Assembly: GCF_005405305.1 (NCBI RefSeq)
Contig: NZ_BJDU01000002.1
Span: 295,194-359,193 of the forward strand
Direction of reading: 5' to 3'
From: Companilactobacillus formosensis
Lineage (GTDB): Bacteria; Bacillota; Bacilli; Lactobacillales; Lactobacillaceae
Length of the DNA: 64,000 bases
A program made the position numbers and the translations under genes. The notes under the pieces were generated by a model. That model ran no database searches, was not told the origin of the DNA, and saw only the letters and a program-made list of their open reading frames with translations. Below are positions 9,321-19,500 of the stretch, piece after piece (position 1 is the stretch's first letter; each line of letters starts with the position of its first letter).

Positions 9321-10176
9321 ATTTTAAAAATCGTGCTATTTGATTTAATGCTTGATCAGTTTCTGGCATATCAAACAATACAAAAACGTGGAATAAGTCT
9401 TGCCAAACGGTCCAAGTTACATCGACGTTATTTTTTTGACATAGAAAATTAAGTATTTTGGAATCATCGTATTTAACCTCTTCACTTCCGCAATTAATCA
9501 TCAATGGTGGAAAGCCTTTATAATCACCATAAATCGGAGAAATTAAAGGATCATTTTTATAAGGTTCATCAAAATATGGAACTGGATCCCCAGCACCAAG
9601 CAACATAGGGTCTCTTTCTTGTAAGAGATATTCTGACGGTAGGATATTTATTTGGGTAATTACTGGTGAAAAGACAGCAATTTTATTTGGTAATGATAAG
9701 TCTTCAGTCTTCAATTGCAAAGTCAAAGTTAAGGCTAAAGTAGCACCGGCAGATTCTCCAAAAATAAAGATATGTTTGTAACGCTTGTTAAGAAATTTGT
9801 AAGCATTCATAACGTCTTCTTGAGCTGCCGGATGTTTGGCTTCCGGCCATTGACGATAATCAACAGAAAACGCATCATAGCCTAAACGTTTAATTAAGCC
9901 AAAACATAAATTTCTTCGTGACTTAACACTTCCTGTTGCATAAGCTCCACCATGAATAAATAACAAAACATTCTCATTGTTTGTCCCATAATGATATAAC
10001 TCACCCTTAGGATCATCTAGACTCTCTAAGTTGATATCACTTGGAATTGGAATTGAATTATTTTTATCAGCATCTTTTCTTAAAAATATCGCCTGTTCAG
10101 GCGTTAAATTATCTGATTGCTGAGTTTTAATACTTTGAGCAATTTTTATTGCTTCTTTCGCTTGTTTACTTAACAT
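9319..10176 (-). CDS. Alpha/beta hydrolase (HSL-type esterase)
   Basis: A 285-aa serine esterase of the hormone-sensitive-lipase type. It shows the oxyanion-hole FIHGGAYA (His-Gly-Gly, residues 75-77), the nucleophile elbow GESAG with Ser142, an acidic residue region near 230 and a C-terminal histidine in DLFHVF near 263. No signal peptide, so it is cytosolic. It is the last gene of a rhamnosidase-MFS-esterase operon, 9 bases after the MFS stop. In that setting it could remove acyl groups from imported acylated glycosides; this is inference from context only. The stop overlaps the terminator shared with the AraC gene. Confidence 0.9.
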   Translation of the reverse strand: MLSKQAKEAIKIAQSIKTQQSDNLTPEQAIFLRKDADKNNSIPIPSDINLESLDDPKGELYHYGTNNENVLLFIHGGAYATGSVKSRRNLCFGLIKRLGYDAFSVDYRQWPEAKHPAAQEDVMNAYKFLNKRYKHIFIFGESAGATLALTLTLQLKTEDLSLPNKIAVFSPVITQINILPSEYLLQERDPMLLGAGDPVPYFDEPYKNDPLISPIYGDYKGFPPLMINCGSEEVKYDDSKILNFLCQKNNVDVTWTVWQDLFHVFVLFDMPETDQALNQIARFLK

Positions 10177-10185
10177 TTTTTACTC

Positions 10186-11382
10186 CTAATTTTGCATTTT
10201 AATATTTGTATCTTTACGATCATTTTTATATTCAAATTTTGAATAATTTAAGCCAACTAATGTAGAAATAATTAATAAAATGGCAAAAATTACTAATCCA
10301 GCTTCAAACGTGAATCCAGCTTCTTGATTACCGAATGTTTTTGCAATAATTTGTGCAAAATATGGAGAAATAAGTGTACCCACATTGGCACAAGTCATAA
10401 CAATCGAAGTTGAAAAAGCTACTTGGGATTGTGAGGTCATTTTATTAATGTTTGCGACCATAGAAGCCATAAAGATTGAAACTGAAATACCAACTAAAAT
10501 AACACCCAGTCCACTAAGCATAAGTGATCTGGAAATCGTTAAAATTAAAAATGAAACTGTGGCAAAACCTAAACCAATTGCTGTAGTGAATTTGAAATAA
10601 TGTTTTTGAACGTACATGAAAACAAAACCACCAGCAGCCATTGCAAAAGCCATTAAACCTAATAAAGTACTAGCATCAGCGGCAGTTCCATAATTTCTTG
10701 AAACTACTAACATAGCAAACTTAATCGAAATGAAAGCAAAAGTTGCATTGAATAAGAAAGCAAACAAAGCTAGTAACCAAATCTTACCGTCAATTTTTTT
10801 ACTATCACTAATTGCACCAGCTTCTTCAACTTTACCAACTGTTTTAGGAACATAAATTCCAACTAATAGAATAATTGGAATAACAATTAAGTAAACCCAA
10901 TATGACATCTGCCAACCATTATTGAGCAAAACACCAGCCATATAAGTCATAAAAAACATACCTAAGCCCTGAAATACACTTGATAATCCAAGCATTTTTT
11001 GTTGCTCACGTCCTTGATACAATTGGATGATCAAAGATTGTGAAAATGACATCAACAATCCTGTTCCTAATCCTAAAATAATTCTCGAAACAAAGATCAA
11101 TGGGAAATTTAACGTAACTGCTGGAACAATCCCACCGATAAATATCAAAATCAAGCCTGTCATAATAGTTTTCTTAACAGAAATTAAATCAGCAACCCAA
11201 TTACTAATTGGAGTGAAAACAATTATACCTAATGATGGAATCGTCATTAACAATTCAATCGTTGTGGAACTAATATTTGGAAAGCTTTTCATCATTAGTG
11301 GAATGGTAGCAGCAGTCGCACCAGCACTAACTGTAAAAACTGACAAAATTAAAATAGCAAATCTAGTCATTATTTTTCTCAT
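10186..11382 (-). CDS. MFS transporter
   Basis: A 398-aa integral membrane protein with about 12 hydrophobic helices in two sets of six, separated by a charged central loop (about residues 185-198). The motif-A-like segment between helices 2 and 3 (WVADLISVKKT) and the GLGTGLLMSF region in helix 4 fit the major facilitator superfamily. It starts 2 bases after the rhamnosidase stop and is followed closely by the esterase, so all three are one transcript. The context suggests import of a rhamnose-containing glycoside, because the rhamnosidase has no export signal. Drug efflux cannot be excluded from sequence alone. Confidence 0.9.
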   Translation of the reverse strand: MRKIMTRFAILILSVFTVSAGATAATIPLMMKSFPNISSTTIELLMTIPSLGIIVFTPISNWVADLISVKKTIMTGLILIFIGGIVPAVTLNFPLIFVSRIILGLGTGLLMSFSQSLIIQLYQGREQQKMLGLSSVFQGLGMFFMTYMAGVLLNNGWQMSYWVYLIVIPIILLVGIYVPKTVGKVEEAGAISDSKKIDGKIWLLALFAFLFNATFAFISIKFAMLVVSRNYGTAADASTLLGLMAFAMAAGGFVFMYVQKHYFKFTTAIGLGFATVSFLILTISRSLMLSGLGVILVGISVSIFMASMVANINKMTSQSQVAFSTSIVMTCANVGTLISPYFAQIIAKTFGNQEAGFTFEAGLVIFAILLIISTLVGLNYSKFEYKNDRKDTNIKMQN

Positions 11383-11384
11383 AA

Positions 11385-14189
11385 TTATTTATCATCCTTT
11401 TCCATGATTTTATTTTTTGAATATTCTCTAAAATAAGCATTAATTTTTTCAATTTGTTCCTGTGTCATGGGAGAAAAGCCAATCCCCTTCATTTCATTGC
11501 TCAATTGTAATAATGAAAATTCTTTGAAGTGATCAAAATTTCCAGGCAATTCAATAAAACTCCAAAACGGTACTAATTCTCTCAATTTATTTACGATTTT
11601 TTTATCATTAAAATTTTTTAAAGCTGTGTGTACACTGTATGTATTTATAAAAGCAACCAACGGTTGATAAGTTATTTCATGATGTCCTGGTGCTAAAATG
11701 TCACCATTTTGATGAACAGCGCCATTATCTTTCCATTCTTTTGTGTTGGGAAGAATAACTTTAGCAGGATTATCATAAGGAATATCTATTTTTAAACTTA
11801 CTTGACTACCTTGTCGATTTTCAATTCTCCAAGTAATAGCAAGTTGACCTGTATTCAAATCCGTATAGCCAGATAGTTCTCTAAATTTCGGTGTAATACG
11901 TGGAGCAATAGTTAGTTGTTCTTCTTGTTGAATACCTAATAGATATTCATAGGCCCATTGCATAACAGCTCCTGACGAATAATGATTCAAGGAATTCATT
12001 CCATTTTCACTGATAGTTCCATTCTCTTGTACTGAATTCCAACGTTCCCAAATGGTCGTTGCACCTAATTTAACTTCATTTAGCCAGCCTGGATAATCCT
12101 CATTTAAGAATATTTGAACGGCCAAATCATGTTGATTATTCTCTGTCAAAGCTGGTAATAATACAGGTGTTCCAACAAAACCAGTTGTAAGATGATTTTT
12201 ATCTTTCTCAATTCGAGCGACAAATTTATTTACTAAATATTTTTTAAACTTCTTTGGATAAAGATTTAAATGTAAACAAAGAGCCAATGCAGTTTGTGTA
12301 TCGGTAATTAGTCTTCCACTAGTTGTGAAAAATTCATTAATAAATGATTCTCTGATTTTATTAGCCAATAAGCGATAGTAATCAGACTCTCTTTTAGCAT
12401 TAAGAACCTGTGCTGTCTTGGAAACTATCAAAGTTGATTGATAATAATATGCACTGGCTATTAAATCATCTGGTGTTTTACCTTTGAGATGGAAAATATC
12501 TTCAGTATCTAGAGCCAACCAATCTCCTAATTGATCAGAATCAAGCCATAAAAATTCATTTCTGGTTTTTTTAGCGTAGTCATGTATCCAATCAACCCAA
12601 GACATCATGGCACCGAAGTTTTGTTTCAAAATGGTAGTATCCTTATAACGTTGATACGTGATCCAAGGAATAATTGTCGCAGCATCACCCCAAACTGCCT
12701 TGCCACCATCATCGCCATCGACATTAGGTACATACAATGGAACCTCTCCTTGGCGTTGACTTTGTTCAACCGCAATATCATATACATATTTTTTATTGAA
12801 CTGTGCAGTATTCATGTTATAACTAGCTGTTTTGGCAAAGATAGCAGCGTCGCCTGTCCAACCCAAACGCTCATCACGTTGCGGACAATCAGTTGGTACA
12901 TCAATAAAGTTGCTTTTTTGTCCCCATTGGATGTTACTGAATAACTGATTAACCAACTGGTTATCAGTTTTAATATTACCAATTTGGTTCATATCCGAAT
13001 AAAGAGCTACAGCTTTAAAATTTGCTATGTTGTAATCGCTTGATAAACCATTTACTTTAGCATATCTAAATCCAAAATAAGTAAAATGTGGACGAACTAA
13101 ATGTTTTATGCCGTTACTTACATAAGTAAAACTAGCGCGAGCTGAACGTAGATTTTCCCGATATAATTCGCCATTTTGCAAAATTTCACCATACTGAAAT
13201 TCTACTTTAGTACCCTTTGGCAAATCATTTTCAAATTCAATCCAGCCTGCCATATTTTGACCAAAGTCTAGTACTAGATTTCCAGCTGGAGTAACAATCT
13301 TTTTGGGATGAAAAATTTTGTGAGCCTTGATGGGTAAACTCAGTCTATCTTTCAGATGTTTACTTGGTCGTTCAAAAACCTTTAATGGCAACGTTTTAGG
13401 AATTATGGTTTCATCTAAATCCTCACCATAGTAAATCCCAGAATGTGTAATCTCTGAAGTTTGAATTTTCCATGTTTCATCAGTTCCAATTATTCGAAAT
13501 ACGCCAATGTCATCTTCTAAATCTAATTCCGCATTAGTCATTAAGGCACTACCATATTGATTTTCTTTACCACCATGTTCTTTAATACCCAATTTTCCCT
13601 TATACCAACCATCGCCTAAAGAAATTTTTAAGACATGTGTTCCTGGAGTTTTCAAGTATTTTGTGACATCAAGCGTTGCTATTTGAGTATAGTAACTGTA
13701 ATTAGTAAAGCCTGGTGCCAAATATTCATCGCCAACTTTTTGATTGTCAATATAAACTTCATATAGACCTAAACCAGTTATATATAACCGAGCTTTTTTG
13801 ACCTTAGAAGTTAAATTAATTTCTTTTATTGCTTGAATGCCGTGAATACTTTCATCTGAACTACCAATCCATTGACTATTATTGAATCCTGTCATTAATC
13901 CAGTTTCAAAAAAAGCTTGTTTTTTATAAATTTGCTTTTTATCTTTTATTTCAATAAAAACTTGGTATCTAGTTTTACTTTGAAGTTGAAAATCCGGCTG
14001 AAATGATAAATCATCCGCTGGTTCCCAATCTGTTGCAAAAATTTCTTTCTTACTATCAGTAATTTTTAAACGTTTTAACAAGTCATTTGAATAATTATTA
14101 GCTTTAATTTGGCAATTTATAAATAGATCATTAAATTCATAACCAATAGGATTTTCCATATGGTTTATAAATATTCTTTCAAATTTCAC
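11385..14189 (-). CDS. GH78 alpha-L-rhamnosidase
   Basis: A 934-aa family 78 enzyme that removes terminal alpha-L-rhamnose from glycosides. Beta-sandwich domains come first, including the carbohydrate-binding segment with LGDGWYKGKLG near residue 193. The (alpha/alpha)6 barrel follows, with the family signature DCPQRDERLGWTGDA near 430-445 containing the catalytic acidic residues, WGDAATIIPW near 515, and the TIWERWNS motif near 710. There is no signal peptide, so hydrolysis is cytosolic after import. The start is GTG with GGAGGA 8 bases upstream. It leads the operon with the MFS and esterase genes, and a cre-like site lies just before the ribosome site. About 100 residues at the C-terminus extend past the usual end. 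Confidence 0.94.
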   Translation of the reverse strand: MKFERIFINHMENPIGYEFNDLFINCQIKANNYSNDLLKRLKITDSKKEIFATDWEPADDLSFQPDFQLQSKTRYQVFIEIKDKKQIYKKQAFFETGLMTGFNNSQWIGSSDESIHGIQAIKEINLTSKVKKARLYITGLGLYEVYIDNQKVGDEYLAPGFTNYSYYTQIATLDVTKYLKTPGTHVLKISLGDGWYKGKLGIKEHGGKENQYGSALMTNAELDLEDDIGVFRIIGTDETWKIQTSEITHSGIYYGEDLDETIIPKTLPLKVFERPSKHLKDRLSLPIKAHKIFHPKKIVTPAGNLVLDFGQNMAGWIEFENDLPKGTKVEFQYGEILQNGELYRENLRSARASFTYVSNGIKHLVRPHFTYFGFRYAKVNGLSSDYNIANFKAVALYSDMNQIGNIKTDNQLVNQLFSNIQWGQKSNFIDVPTDCPQRDERLGWTGDAAIFAKTASYNMNTAQFNKKYVYDIAVEQSQRQGEVPLYVPNVDGDDGGKAVWGDAATIIPWITYQRYKDTTILKQNFGAMMSWVDWIHDYAKKTRNEFLWLDSDQLGDWLALDTEDIFHLKGKTPDDLIASAYYYQSTLIVSKTAQVLNAKRESDYYRLLANKIRESFINEFFTTSGRLITDTQTALALCLHLNLYPKKFKKYLVNKFVARIEKDKNHLTTGFVGTPVLLPALTENNQHDLAVQIFLNEDYPGWLNEVKLGATTIWERWNSVQENGTISENGMNSLNHYSSGAVMQWAYEYLLGIQQEEQLTIAPRITPKFRELSGYTDLNTGQLAITWRIENRQGSQVSLKIDIPYDNPAKVILPNTKEWKDNGAVHQNGDILAPGHHEITYQPLVAFINTYSVHTALKNFNDKKIVNKLRELVPFWSFIELPGNFDHFKEFSLLQLSNEMKGIGFSPMTQEQIEKINAYFREYSKNKIMEKDDK

Positions 14190-14212
14190 TATTTAATCCT
14201 CCTTCAATCATC

Positions 14213-14226
14213 AGTAACCGCTTACA
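14213..14226 (-). promoter_or_regulatory. cre-like site (CcpA) before the rhamnosidase operon
   Basis: On the minus strand the 14-mer TGTAAGCGGTTACT differs from the cre consensus TGWAARCGYTWNCW at one position. It sits 24 bases before the GTG start, where bound CcpA would block transcription in glucose. Confidence 0.6.
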
Positions 14227-14390
14227 AGAAGTATAGTACGATTTAATCAAATAATTTATTGACAAATAATGCTTTTAATTTCAAAATAATGCTTTTTATA
14301 AAAAATAATAAAACCCAATAATCACCCTTTAATTATTCAGATACGTTATAATATAAGTTATAGACCAATATAATTAAGGAGTTGATCATT

Positions 14391-14801
14391 GTGGCTAACG
14401 ATTTAACGCAACTAACTGCAACCGACTGTTTTGATTATTTTGTAAATCATTTTGAAACACTATACAAAAATGAATCGAAGTATCGTAATCTTGCGGTTTT
14501 AGATCCAGATATTACCAATATCGAATTGTACAAGAGTCTCAAAGAACACTTTTTACTGGATGTTTTAAATAATCCAGAATTCAAAGATTACCAAGTTAAT
14601 TTTGAACGTGGAATCGACGGTGGCGATAATTTTATTATGGCTGCTTTTACCGATCCGGTGGACGAGTCAGTCGTTACTGTAGAAATCAATCGTGATGAAA
14701 CTTCGGAGTCTGTTCTCAATTCTTTTAACAAGGGTATCGAAACGTTACGTTCGACCTTTGCTCCAGAAGTTTATGAAATGAAAACAGAAAATCACGCATA
14801 A
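14391..14801 (+). CDS. Conserved hypothetical protein, 136 aa
   Basis: A soluble acidic protein beginning MANDLTQLTATDCFDYFVNHF. I do not recognise the family. It has no signal peptide or membrane helix. The N-terminal half is predicted helical and the second half (NFIMAAFTDPVDESVVTVEINRD) looks like beta strands. The GTG at 14391 is chosen because AAGGAG lies 9 bases upstream; the TTG at 14382 would be almost touching that site. A TATAAT-like box (around 14347-14353) precedes it and a strong terminator follows, so it is monocistronic. Confidence 0.78.
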   Translation: MANDLTQLTATDCFDYFVNHFETLYKNESKYRNLAVLDPDITNIELYKSLKEHFLLDVLNNPEFKDYQVNFERGIDGGDNFIMAAFTDPVDESVVTVEINRDETSESVLNSFNKGIETLRSTFAPEVYEMKTENHA

Positions 14802-14802
14802 A

Positions 14803-14848
14803 AAAAGAGTCTAGTAATCCTCGATTGTGGGGATCCTAGGCTCTTTTG
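14803..14848 (+). terminator. Terminator after the 136-aa gene
   Basis: A long stem AAAGAG.CTAG..ATCC pairs with GGATCCTAG.CTCTTTT. It immediately follows the stop codon. Confidence 0.85.
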
Positions 14849-14854
14849 CCGTCT

Positions 14855-14882
14855 TTGGAGAAAAATTAAATCATGTTATGAT
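14855..14882 (+). promoter_or_regulatory. Promoter of the mini-ORF/lipoprotein unit
   Basis: TTGGAG (14855-14860), a 16-base spacer and TATGAT (14877-14882) lie just after a terminator, 32 bases before the mini-ORF start. Confidence 0.6.
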
Positions 14883-14913
14883 ATATATATAATCTTGTAA
14901 GGGAGTGAATCAA

Positions 14914-14970
14914 ATGCATTCGGCAAATGCCATCATAAATTATCTTTCATTCGAGGAAGCAAAGGACTGA
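14914..14970 (+). CDS. Possible 18-aa leader ORF upstream of the lipoprotein gene
   Basis: A mini-ORF reading MHSANAIINYLSFEEAKD has a good ribosome site (AAGGGAG, 8 bases before ATG). Its TGA stop lies at the foot of a hairpin whose 3' arm includes half of the ribosome site of the following lipoprotein gene. That layout suggests translational coupling. The peptide matches no leader I know, and an ORF this short could be chance. Confidence 0.4.
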   Translation: MHSANAIINYLSFEEAKD

Positions 14971-15007
14971 TACTCATCTTTTAATTGCAAAAAAAGTAAG
15001 GAGTATC
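14969..15007 (+). promoter_or_regulatory. Hairpin overlapping the lipoprotein ribosome site
   Basis: GATACTC (14969-14975) pairs with GAGTATC (15001-15007), with a further AGG/CCT pairing. The 3' arm covers the GAG of the AAGGAG ribosome site at 14998-15003. The 5' arm overlaps the mini-ORF stop codon. Confidence 0.45.
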
Positions 15008-15011
15008 CTCA

Positions 15012-15632
15012 ATGAAAATTTATTTGGCAACAATTACTGTTTGTGTTTTATTCTTAACCGGTTGTAGTCATGATACTAAGACTTCAAATATTGACCAAAC
15101 TGACTTGCAAAAACAACAAATTGTTTTAAAACGCAATAAAAAAAAGTGGCGCCAACAGACAAAACAAGTCACTCATTCAACGCTATCAACTCAAAAAATA
15201 ATTCTAAAAAAGAACTTGTCTTTAAATCAAATAAAGAAAAATAGTGATTTTCTTATTCAGGGAACGGTTATCGATTTCTCCCGCAGTAACAAAGAATCCA
15301 CAATCGCATCCATTTACGTCAATCACATTATCAGTGGTTCGGAGGATATTTTAGGAAAAAATATCGACATCAAACTCCCCGGCGGAATTGAAAAAAATGT
15401 TTATTATCAGTCAATGCAATGTCCGCTTCCAAAATTGGGACAAAAAATTATCCTCAGATTAAATAAGACACACAACGAGTATGAAGTCTTAGCACCCAAT
15501 TCCAATATTTGGATTGAAGAAAATCATGAATTCGTTTTAAATAATGAAAAAATTCGCCAAGAGAATATTCTAAAAGAAATCACTAAACAATTAAATCAAG
15601 CAATCCCTTATCGTTATACGGATCTTTGCTAA
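15012..15632 (+). CDS. Putative lipoprotein, 206 aa
   Basis: The N-terminus has a basic start, a hydrophobic stretch and the lipobox LTGC (Cys18), so the mature protein should be lipid-anchored on the outer face of the membrane. A lysine/glutamine-rich linker (about 33-60) follows. The globular part (about 78-165) has strands such as FLIQGTVIDF and SIYVNHIISG and a later Cys in SMQCPLPKLG. I recognise no family. It lies downstream of an 18-codon ORF and a hairpin covering its ribosome site. It is convergent with the ROK gene and shares a terminator with it. Confidence 0.8.
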   Translation: MKIYLATITVCVLFLTGCSHDTKTSNIDQTDLQKQQIVLKRNKKKWRQQTKQVTHSTLSTQKIILKKNLSLNQIKKNSDFLIQGTVIDFSRSNKESTIASIYVNHIISGSEDILGKNIDIKLPGGIEKNVYYQSMQCPLPKLGQKIILRLNKTHNEYEVLAPNSNIWIEENHEFVLNNEKIRQENILKEITKQLNQAIPYRYTDLC

Positions 15633-15635
15633 AAC

Positions 15636-15672
15636 AAAAACTGTCTTGAAATCAAATCAAGACAGTTTTTTT
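15636..15672. terminator. Bidirectional terminator between lipoprotein and ROK genes
   Basis: A perfect AAAAACTGTCTTGA/TCAAGACAGTTTTT stem lies between two convergent genes. It overlaps the end of the ROK gene. Confidence 0.88.
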
Positions 15673-16533
15673 AATTTTAAAATTCAATGCCGCACCAATC
15701 AAATTGGCATCATTGTGATAATATGCAGGGATGATTTTGGGAACTAGTTTAATGTCGGCTACTCGTTGAACTAGTCTTTGGGCAGCTTCATTCAAATTAT
15801 TAATGAAATCTTGATTACCAGAAACTCCACCACCGATGATAAAGGCTTCTGGATCAACGACAAATTGTAAATTAAAGATTGCACGAGCCAAATTGTCATA
15901 TAACTTCAAAGCATATTTTTGAGCAGTCGCATCACCATCCTGAGCCATTTGTAAGATCTCTTTGCCCGTATAATTGGTTTTATAAGCTTGATTGTAGTGC
16001 TGAGCCATTCTCACTGCAGTACCAACTAGACTGAGACGCTGATCGGTTTGACCTAGCATCATCCCAAATTCTCCACCTAGTAAATGTTGCCCGTGAACTA
16101 ATTGACGATTGATAACGACAGCACCACCGACCCCAGTTCCAATTACTAACATAACGACATTTTGCATGTTGACAGCCATTCCACTCTTAACTTCAGCTAA
16201 AGCAGCACAATTAGCATCATTTTCCATTGAAACCGGCAAATTCAGACGCTTCTCCAAAGCTGCTTTGATTGGAAAATTGTGAATATATGGCAAAGCACTG
16301 ATTCCACCGATTATTCCTGTCTGTTGATTGACCGCTCCTGGAATACTCAAAGCTACGCCAGCAATCTTAGTTCGATCGTATTTTTTTACTATTTTTTCAA
16401 TTACTGTATAAAATGTGGCTAAATTCTTCGGTGTATCAACGACACCTTTATTAATTAAAGTTTGATTTGATTCATTAAATAAAGCATATTTAATCGTTGT
16501 TCCACCAACATCAATTGTTATTATTGGTTTCAT
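15652..16533 (-). CDS. ROK family sugar kinase, second copy
   Basis: A 293-aa ROK kinase with IDVGGTTIKY at residues 7-16, the catalytic Asp106 in MENDANCAALAE, the IGTGVGGAVV loop and the FIIGGGVSG segment near the C-terminus. The HGQHLLGGEFGMM stretch matches the BglK-like arrangement, and the zinc cysteines are absent. The ATG at 16533 is preferred to the one at 16542 because GGATGG sits in front of it and the family usually starts directly at MKPII. It differs clearly in sequence from the ROK at 7179. It lies 64 bases downstream of the WxL protein gene, with a TATAAT box and a cre-like site between, so it probably has its own catabolite-controlled promoter. Confidence 0.9.
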   Translation of the reverse strand: MKPIITIDVGGTTIKYALFNESNQTLINKGVVDTPKNLATFYTVIEKIVKKYDRTKIAGVALSIPGAVNQQTGIIGGISALPYIHNFPIKAALEKRLNLPVSMENDANCAALAEVKSGMAVNMQNVVMLVIGTGVGGAVVINRQLVHGQHLLGGEFGMMLGQTDQRLSLVGTAVRMAQHYNQAYKTNYTGKEILQMAQDGDATAQKYALKLYDNLARAIFNLQFVVDPEAFIIGGGVSGNQDFINNLNEAAQRLVQRVADIKLVPKIIPAYYHNDANLIGAALNFKIKKTVLI

Positions 16534-16553
16534 ATCTACCATCCGGAAAATAA

Positions 16554-16567
16554 ATTAAGCGTTTTCT
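16554..16567 (-). promoter_or_regulatory. cre-like site before the second ROK gene
   Basis: On the minus strand AGAAAACGCTTAAT matches the cre consensus with two mismatches and the central CG intact. It lies between a TATAAT box (plus 16582-16587) and the start codon, a roadblock position. Confidence 0.4.
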
Positions 16568-16596
16568 CTACGTACATACTTATTATAATACACCCT

Positions 16597-19500
16597 CTAT
16601 TGAATCGATTCAGACAAAGTCCATTCAATTTGACCTTGATATTCGCCACTGAGATTGGATTTTTGATTTTTGACCATAATACCGTCATCATCATCCCAGT
16701 TATCAGAAATATTTTCGATTTTATTTTGTCCACTCACAGCAGTATCACGATTGGCGATAGTTGGAGTATTAGTCAAAGATTGATAATTGTCGTTTTTATC
16801 AATGAAGTATAGCGGTTCAACATAATCATTATCTAAGACATTAAACAATCCTAATGAATGCGCAGAAAGGTTCCACTTCGTACCGACACTGTTTACTTTG
16901 ACATCCCATTTTCCATCACGTTGAATGAAATCACCATCTTGATCATCAAAATTTATATCTCTAAAACGGGAGTCTGAGACATTTAATTCTAAGAGTTTTG
17001 AGTTAATATCTAGCTTAAAAAATGGTGCCTCAGAATATCTGCCATAAACATCCTTAACCGTCCCGGTAAGAATAAAAGGACTGTCTGGTTGGCTCATATT
17101 TGCCACACTAGGAGAAAACTGTCCCGTATAAGTAAGTGGTGGCCCATAATCTATACTTCCAGAAACAATACTCAGTCCACCATAAACTTTATTCTCATCT
17201 TTGATTCTAACAGTCAACTGTGCTGGCGCAGTTTGATAAGTTTCATCTTCTAAATATTTAAACTCCAAAGGAACTTTTATTAAATTCAGTGTTGAACTAG
17301 TCGTAATATTTTTAACAGTCGTTGAAATACTTGGAGTTAATTTAGGAACATTGATTATTACTGTTTTTTCTTCAGAATGATACGAATTTCCTGTGACTGA
17401 AAATTTGATTATATTTTGTCCTTCTTTTAACAAGCTATAGTACTTATTTACTCCTGATACACTTTCGATTGGATTAAGCGTAAGGCTATAATTATTGTTG
17501 CTATCAGTATTGACCTCAGTTGAATTTTCTGATCCATCGTTATTTGCACTTACAAAGAAATTTTGATAATCGTCACTGTCTTCATTCTTAATCTTTAAAG
17601 ATAGCTTATTGAATTTATGTGGATTTATTAGCATCTCTGAATCTACTTCATCACTATATTTTATAGTCCAATCTAATGGAACTGGATCGTTGTCATGGAC
17701 ATCGATAACTTTTTTTTCAGGTTCCAAAACAATCCCTAAATCAATCAATTTAATTGTAAAATCTAGCACATTTGATTGACGAGTTCCATCATCGACCCAA
17801 GCTTTGATTTGATGTGTACCATAATCTAGCTGTTTTAATTGTTCAGAAATTTCTACATCAATTGATGTTTCAACAGCATCAGAATCAAGTTTAAAAATGG
17901 TATCTTCGCCATCTATATTCATATGAATAGTCAAATCTTTGCTATTTACTTTAGCGCTATTATCATATTCAGTTCGAATATTACAGAGCGGGATATTATT
18001 CTTCTCAAAAACCTCATAAGTCTTAAAATTGTTTCTGGAGATCACTAATTGTTTATTGTCTAAAATTTTAACTTGATAATCTAAAATATTAGAAACGCGT
18101 CCTTTAGAATCAGTCATCTTAACCTTGAAGTCGTAAGTTTGATTGTTTTCTAAGTCGCTGACATCAAAAGGAATATCAAAATCACCTGATTTAGCACCTT
18201 TAGCAACCGAGATATTACCCTTTTGAATACCAGGAATTAATTTATTGTTCTGATCATATACATCTACTTCACTAATTAGATCCTCGCCATCAAAGTCAGA
18301 GTTCTTTAAATAAGACATTTTCCCTTTAAAATGAACCGTTTCATCGGGACTGACTTCTTGAGACAAATCATTAGTATTTGTTATTTGTAATACTTCATTA
18401 TCAATCGTAAAATCAGGACTCATCGTATCCCCAGTAAATCCGTCAGAATTATAACTAGTATTAACACCACTCACTTTTGTCGTAATTGGCGTTTGACTCT
18501 CTGGTCCCTTAACTGTCCCATAGACTTGAATATTTGCTTGATCGTCAATTTTACTCATTGATGGAATCTTAACTTTGAAACCAGTAACTTGCTTAAAAAT
18601 TGGTGTATCTGTGTCATTTCCTGTTGTCGTACTAATAGTAACTTCTTCTAAATCTGCTTTATTGATTTCAAGACTCTGTTTTGTGCCATCTGCAGCTGTA
18701 TAATTCATCTCGCCAATCACGCCATTTTCATCGCCAGAAAAATCTAAATAGTCTGGTAACGCAACAGTTGCAGTGATTTCTCCAGATTCAGAGATACCAC
18801 CAACATACTTCAAATTTTGTTCTAGCATAACTTGGTCGCCATCAGAAACATTTAAAATATCGCCGTCAGTTGAACTTACAGATGTATTTCTAGTCAAATC
18901 AGTCATTTTAGAAGTACCTTTGATATCAACCACACGTGGCATTTTTTCAATTACCATCGCAAAATCACTTTGCTTTGATTCTGGCGATCCAGTCGAAGCG
19001 GTAAAGCCCCAACGAACTTTTTTATCAGAACTATCTTTGACTAACTGATTCGTATCAATTTCAAAAGTTTTAACATCTTGAGCGTTTTGAGGTCTGGTCG
19101 TCCCATCTTGGAATTTGTCGTTGATATGATATGACAAATATCCAATTGATGAACCTGTATCTGGTTTTTGATAATCGATTGTTAAGTGACGCCATCCATT
19201 TCTGGGGTCTTGAGTTTCAGAGTTAGCGACAGTGATACCATCATAACCTAATAAGTAAGCATGATTTTGAATCCTTGCCCTATGCCCCATGTAATTGTAC
19301 GTAGTTGTTTCTTTCCAACCAAGTATTCCTGTTGAAAAGTTCTTGCCAAAATACGTAGCTACGTCTCCTGGATATCCCCATGATATATGGTTTTCCTTTA
19401 ATTGATTTGAAACAAAACCTGAATTATTATCGCCATCATAATCTAAATAATCACTTATATTATTAGATTTTGAGCCAGCATTTTGATTCAAATATCTATC

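Noticed and set aside
16536..16733. 65-codon minus-strand frame at the WxL/ROK junction
   Set aside because: It overlaps the end of the WxL gene in another frame and the cre/promoter region; no ribosome site.
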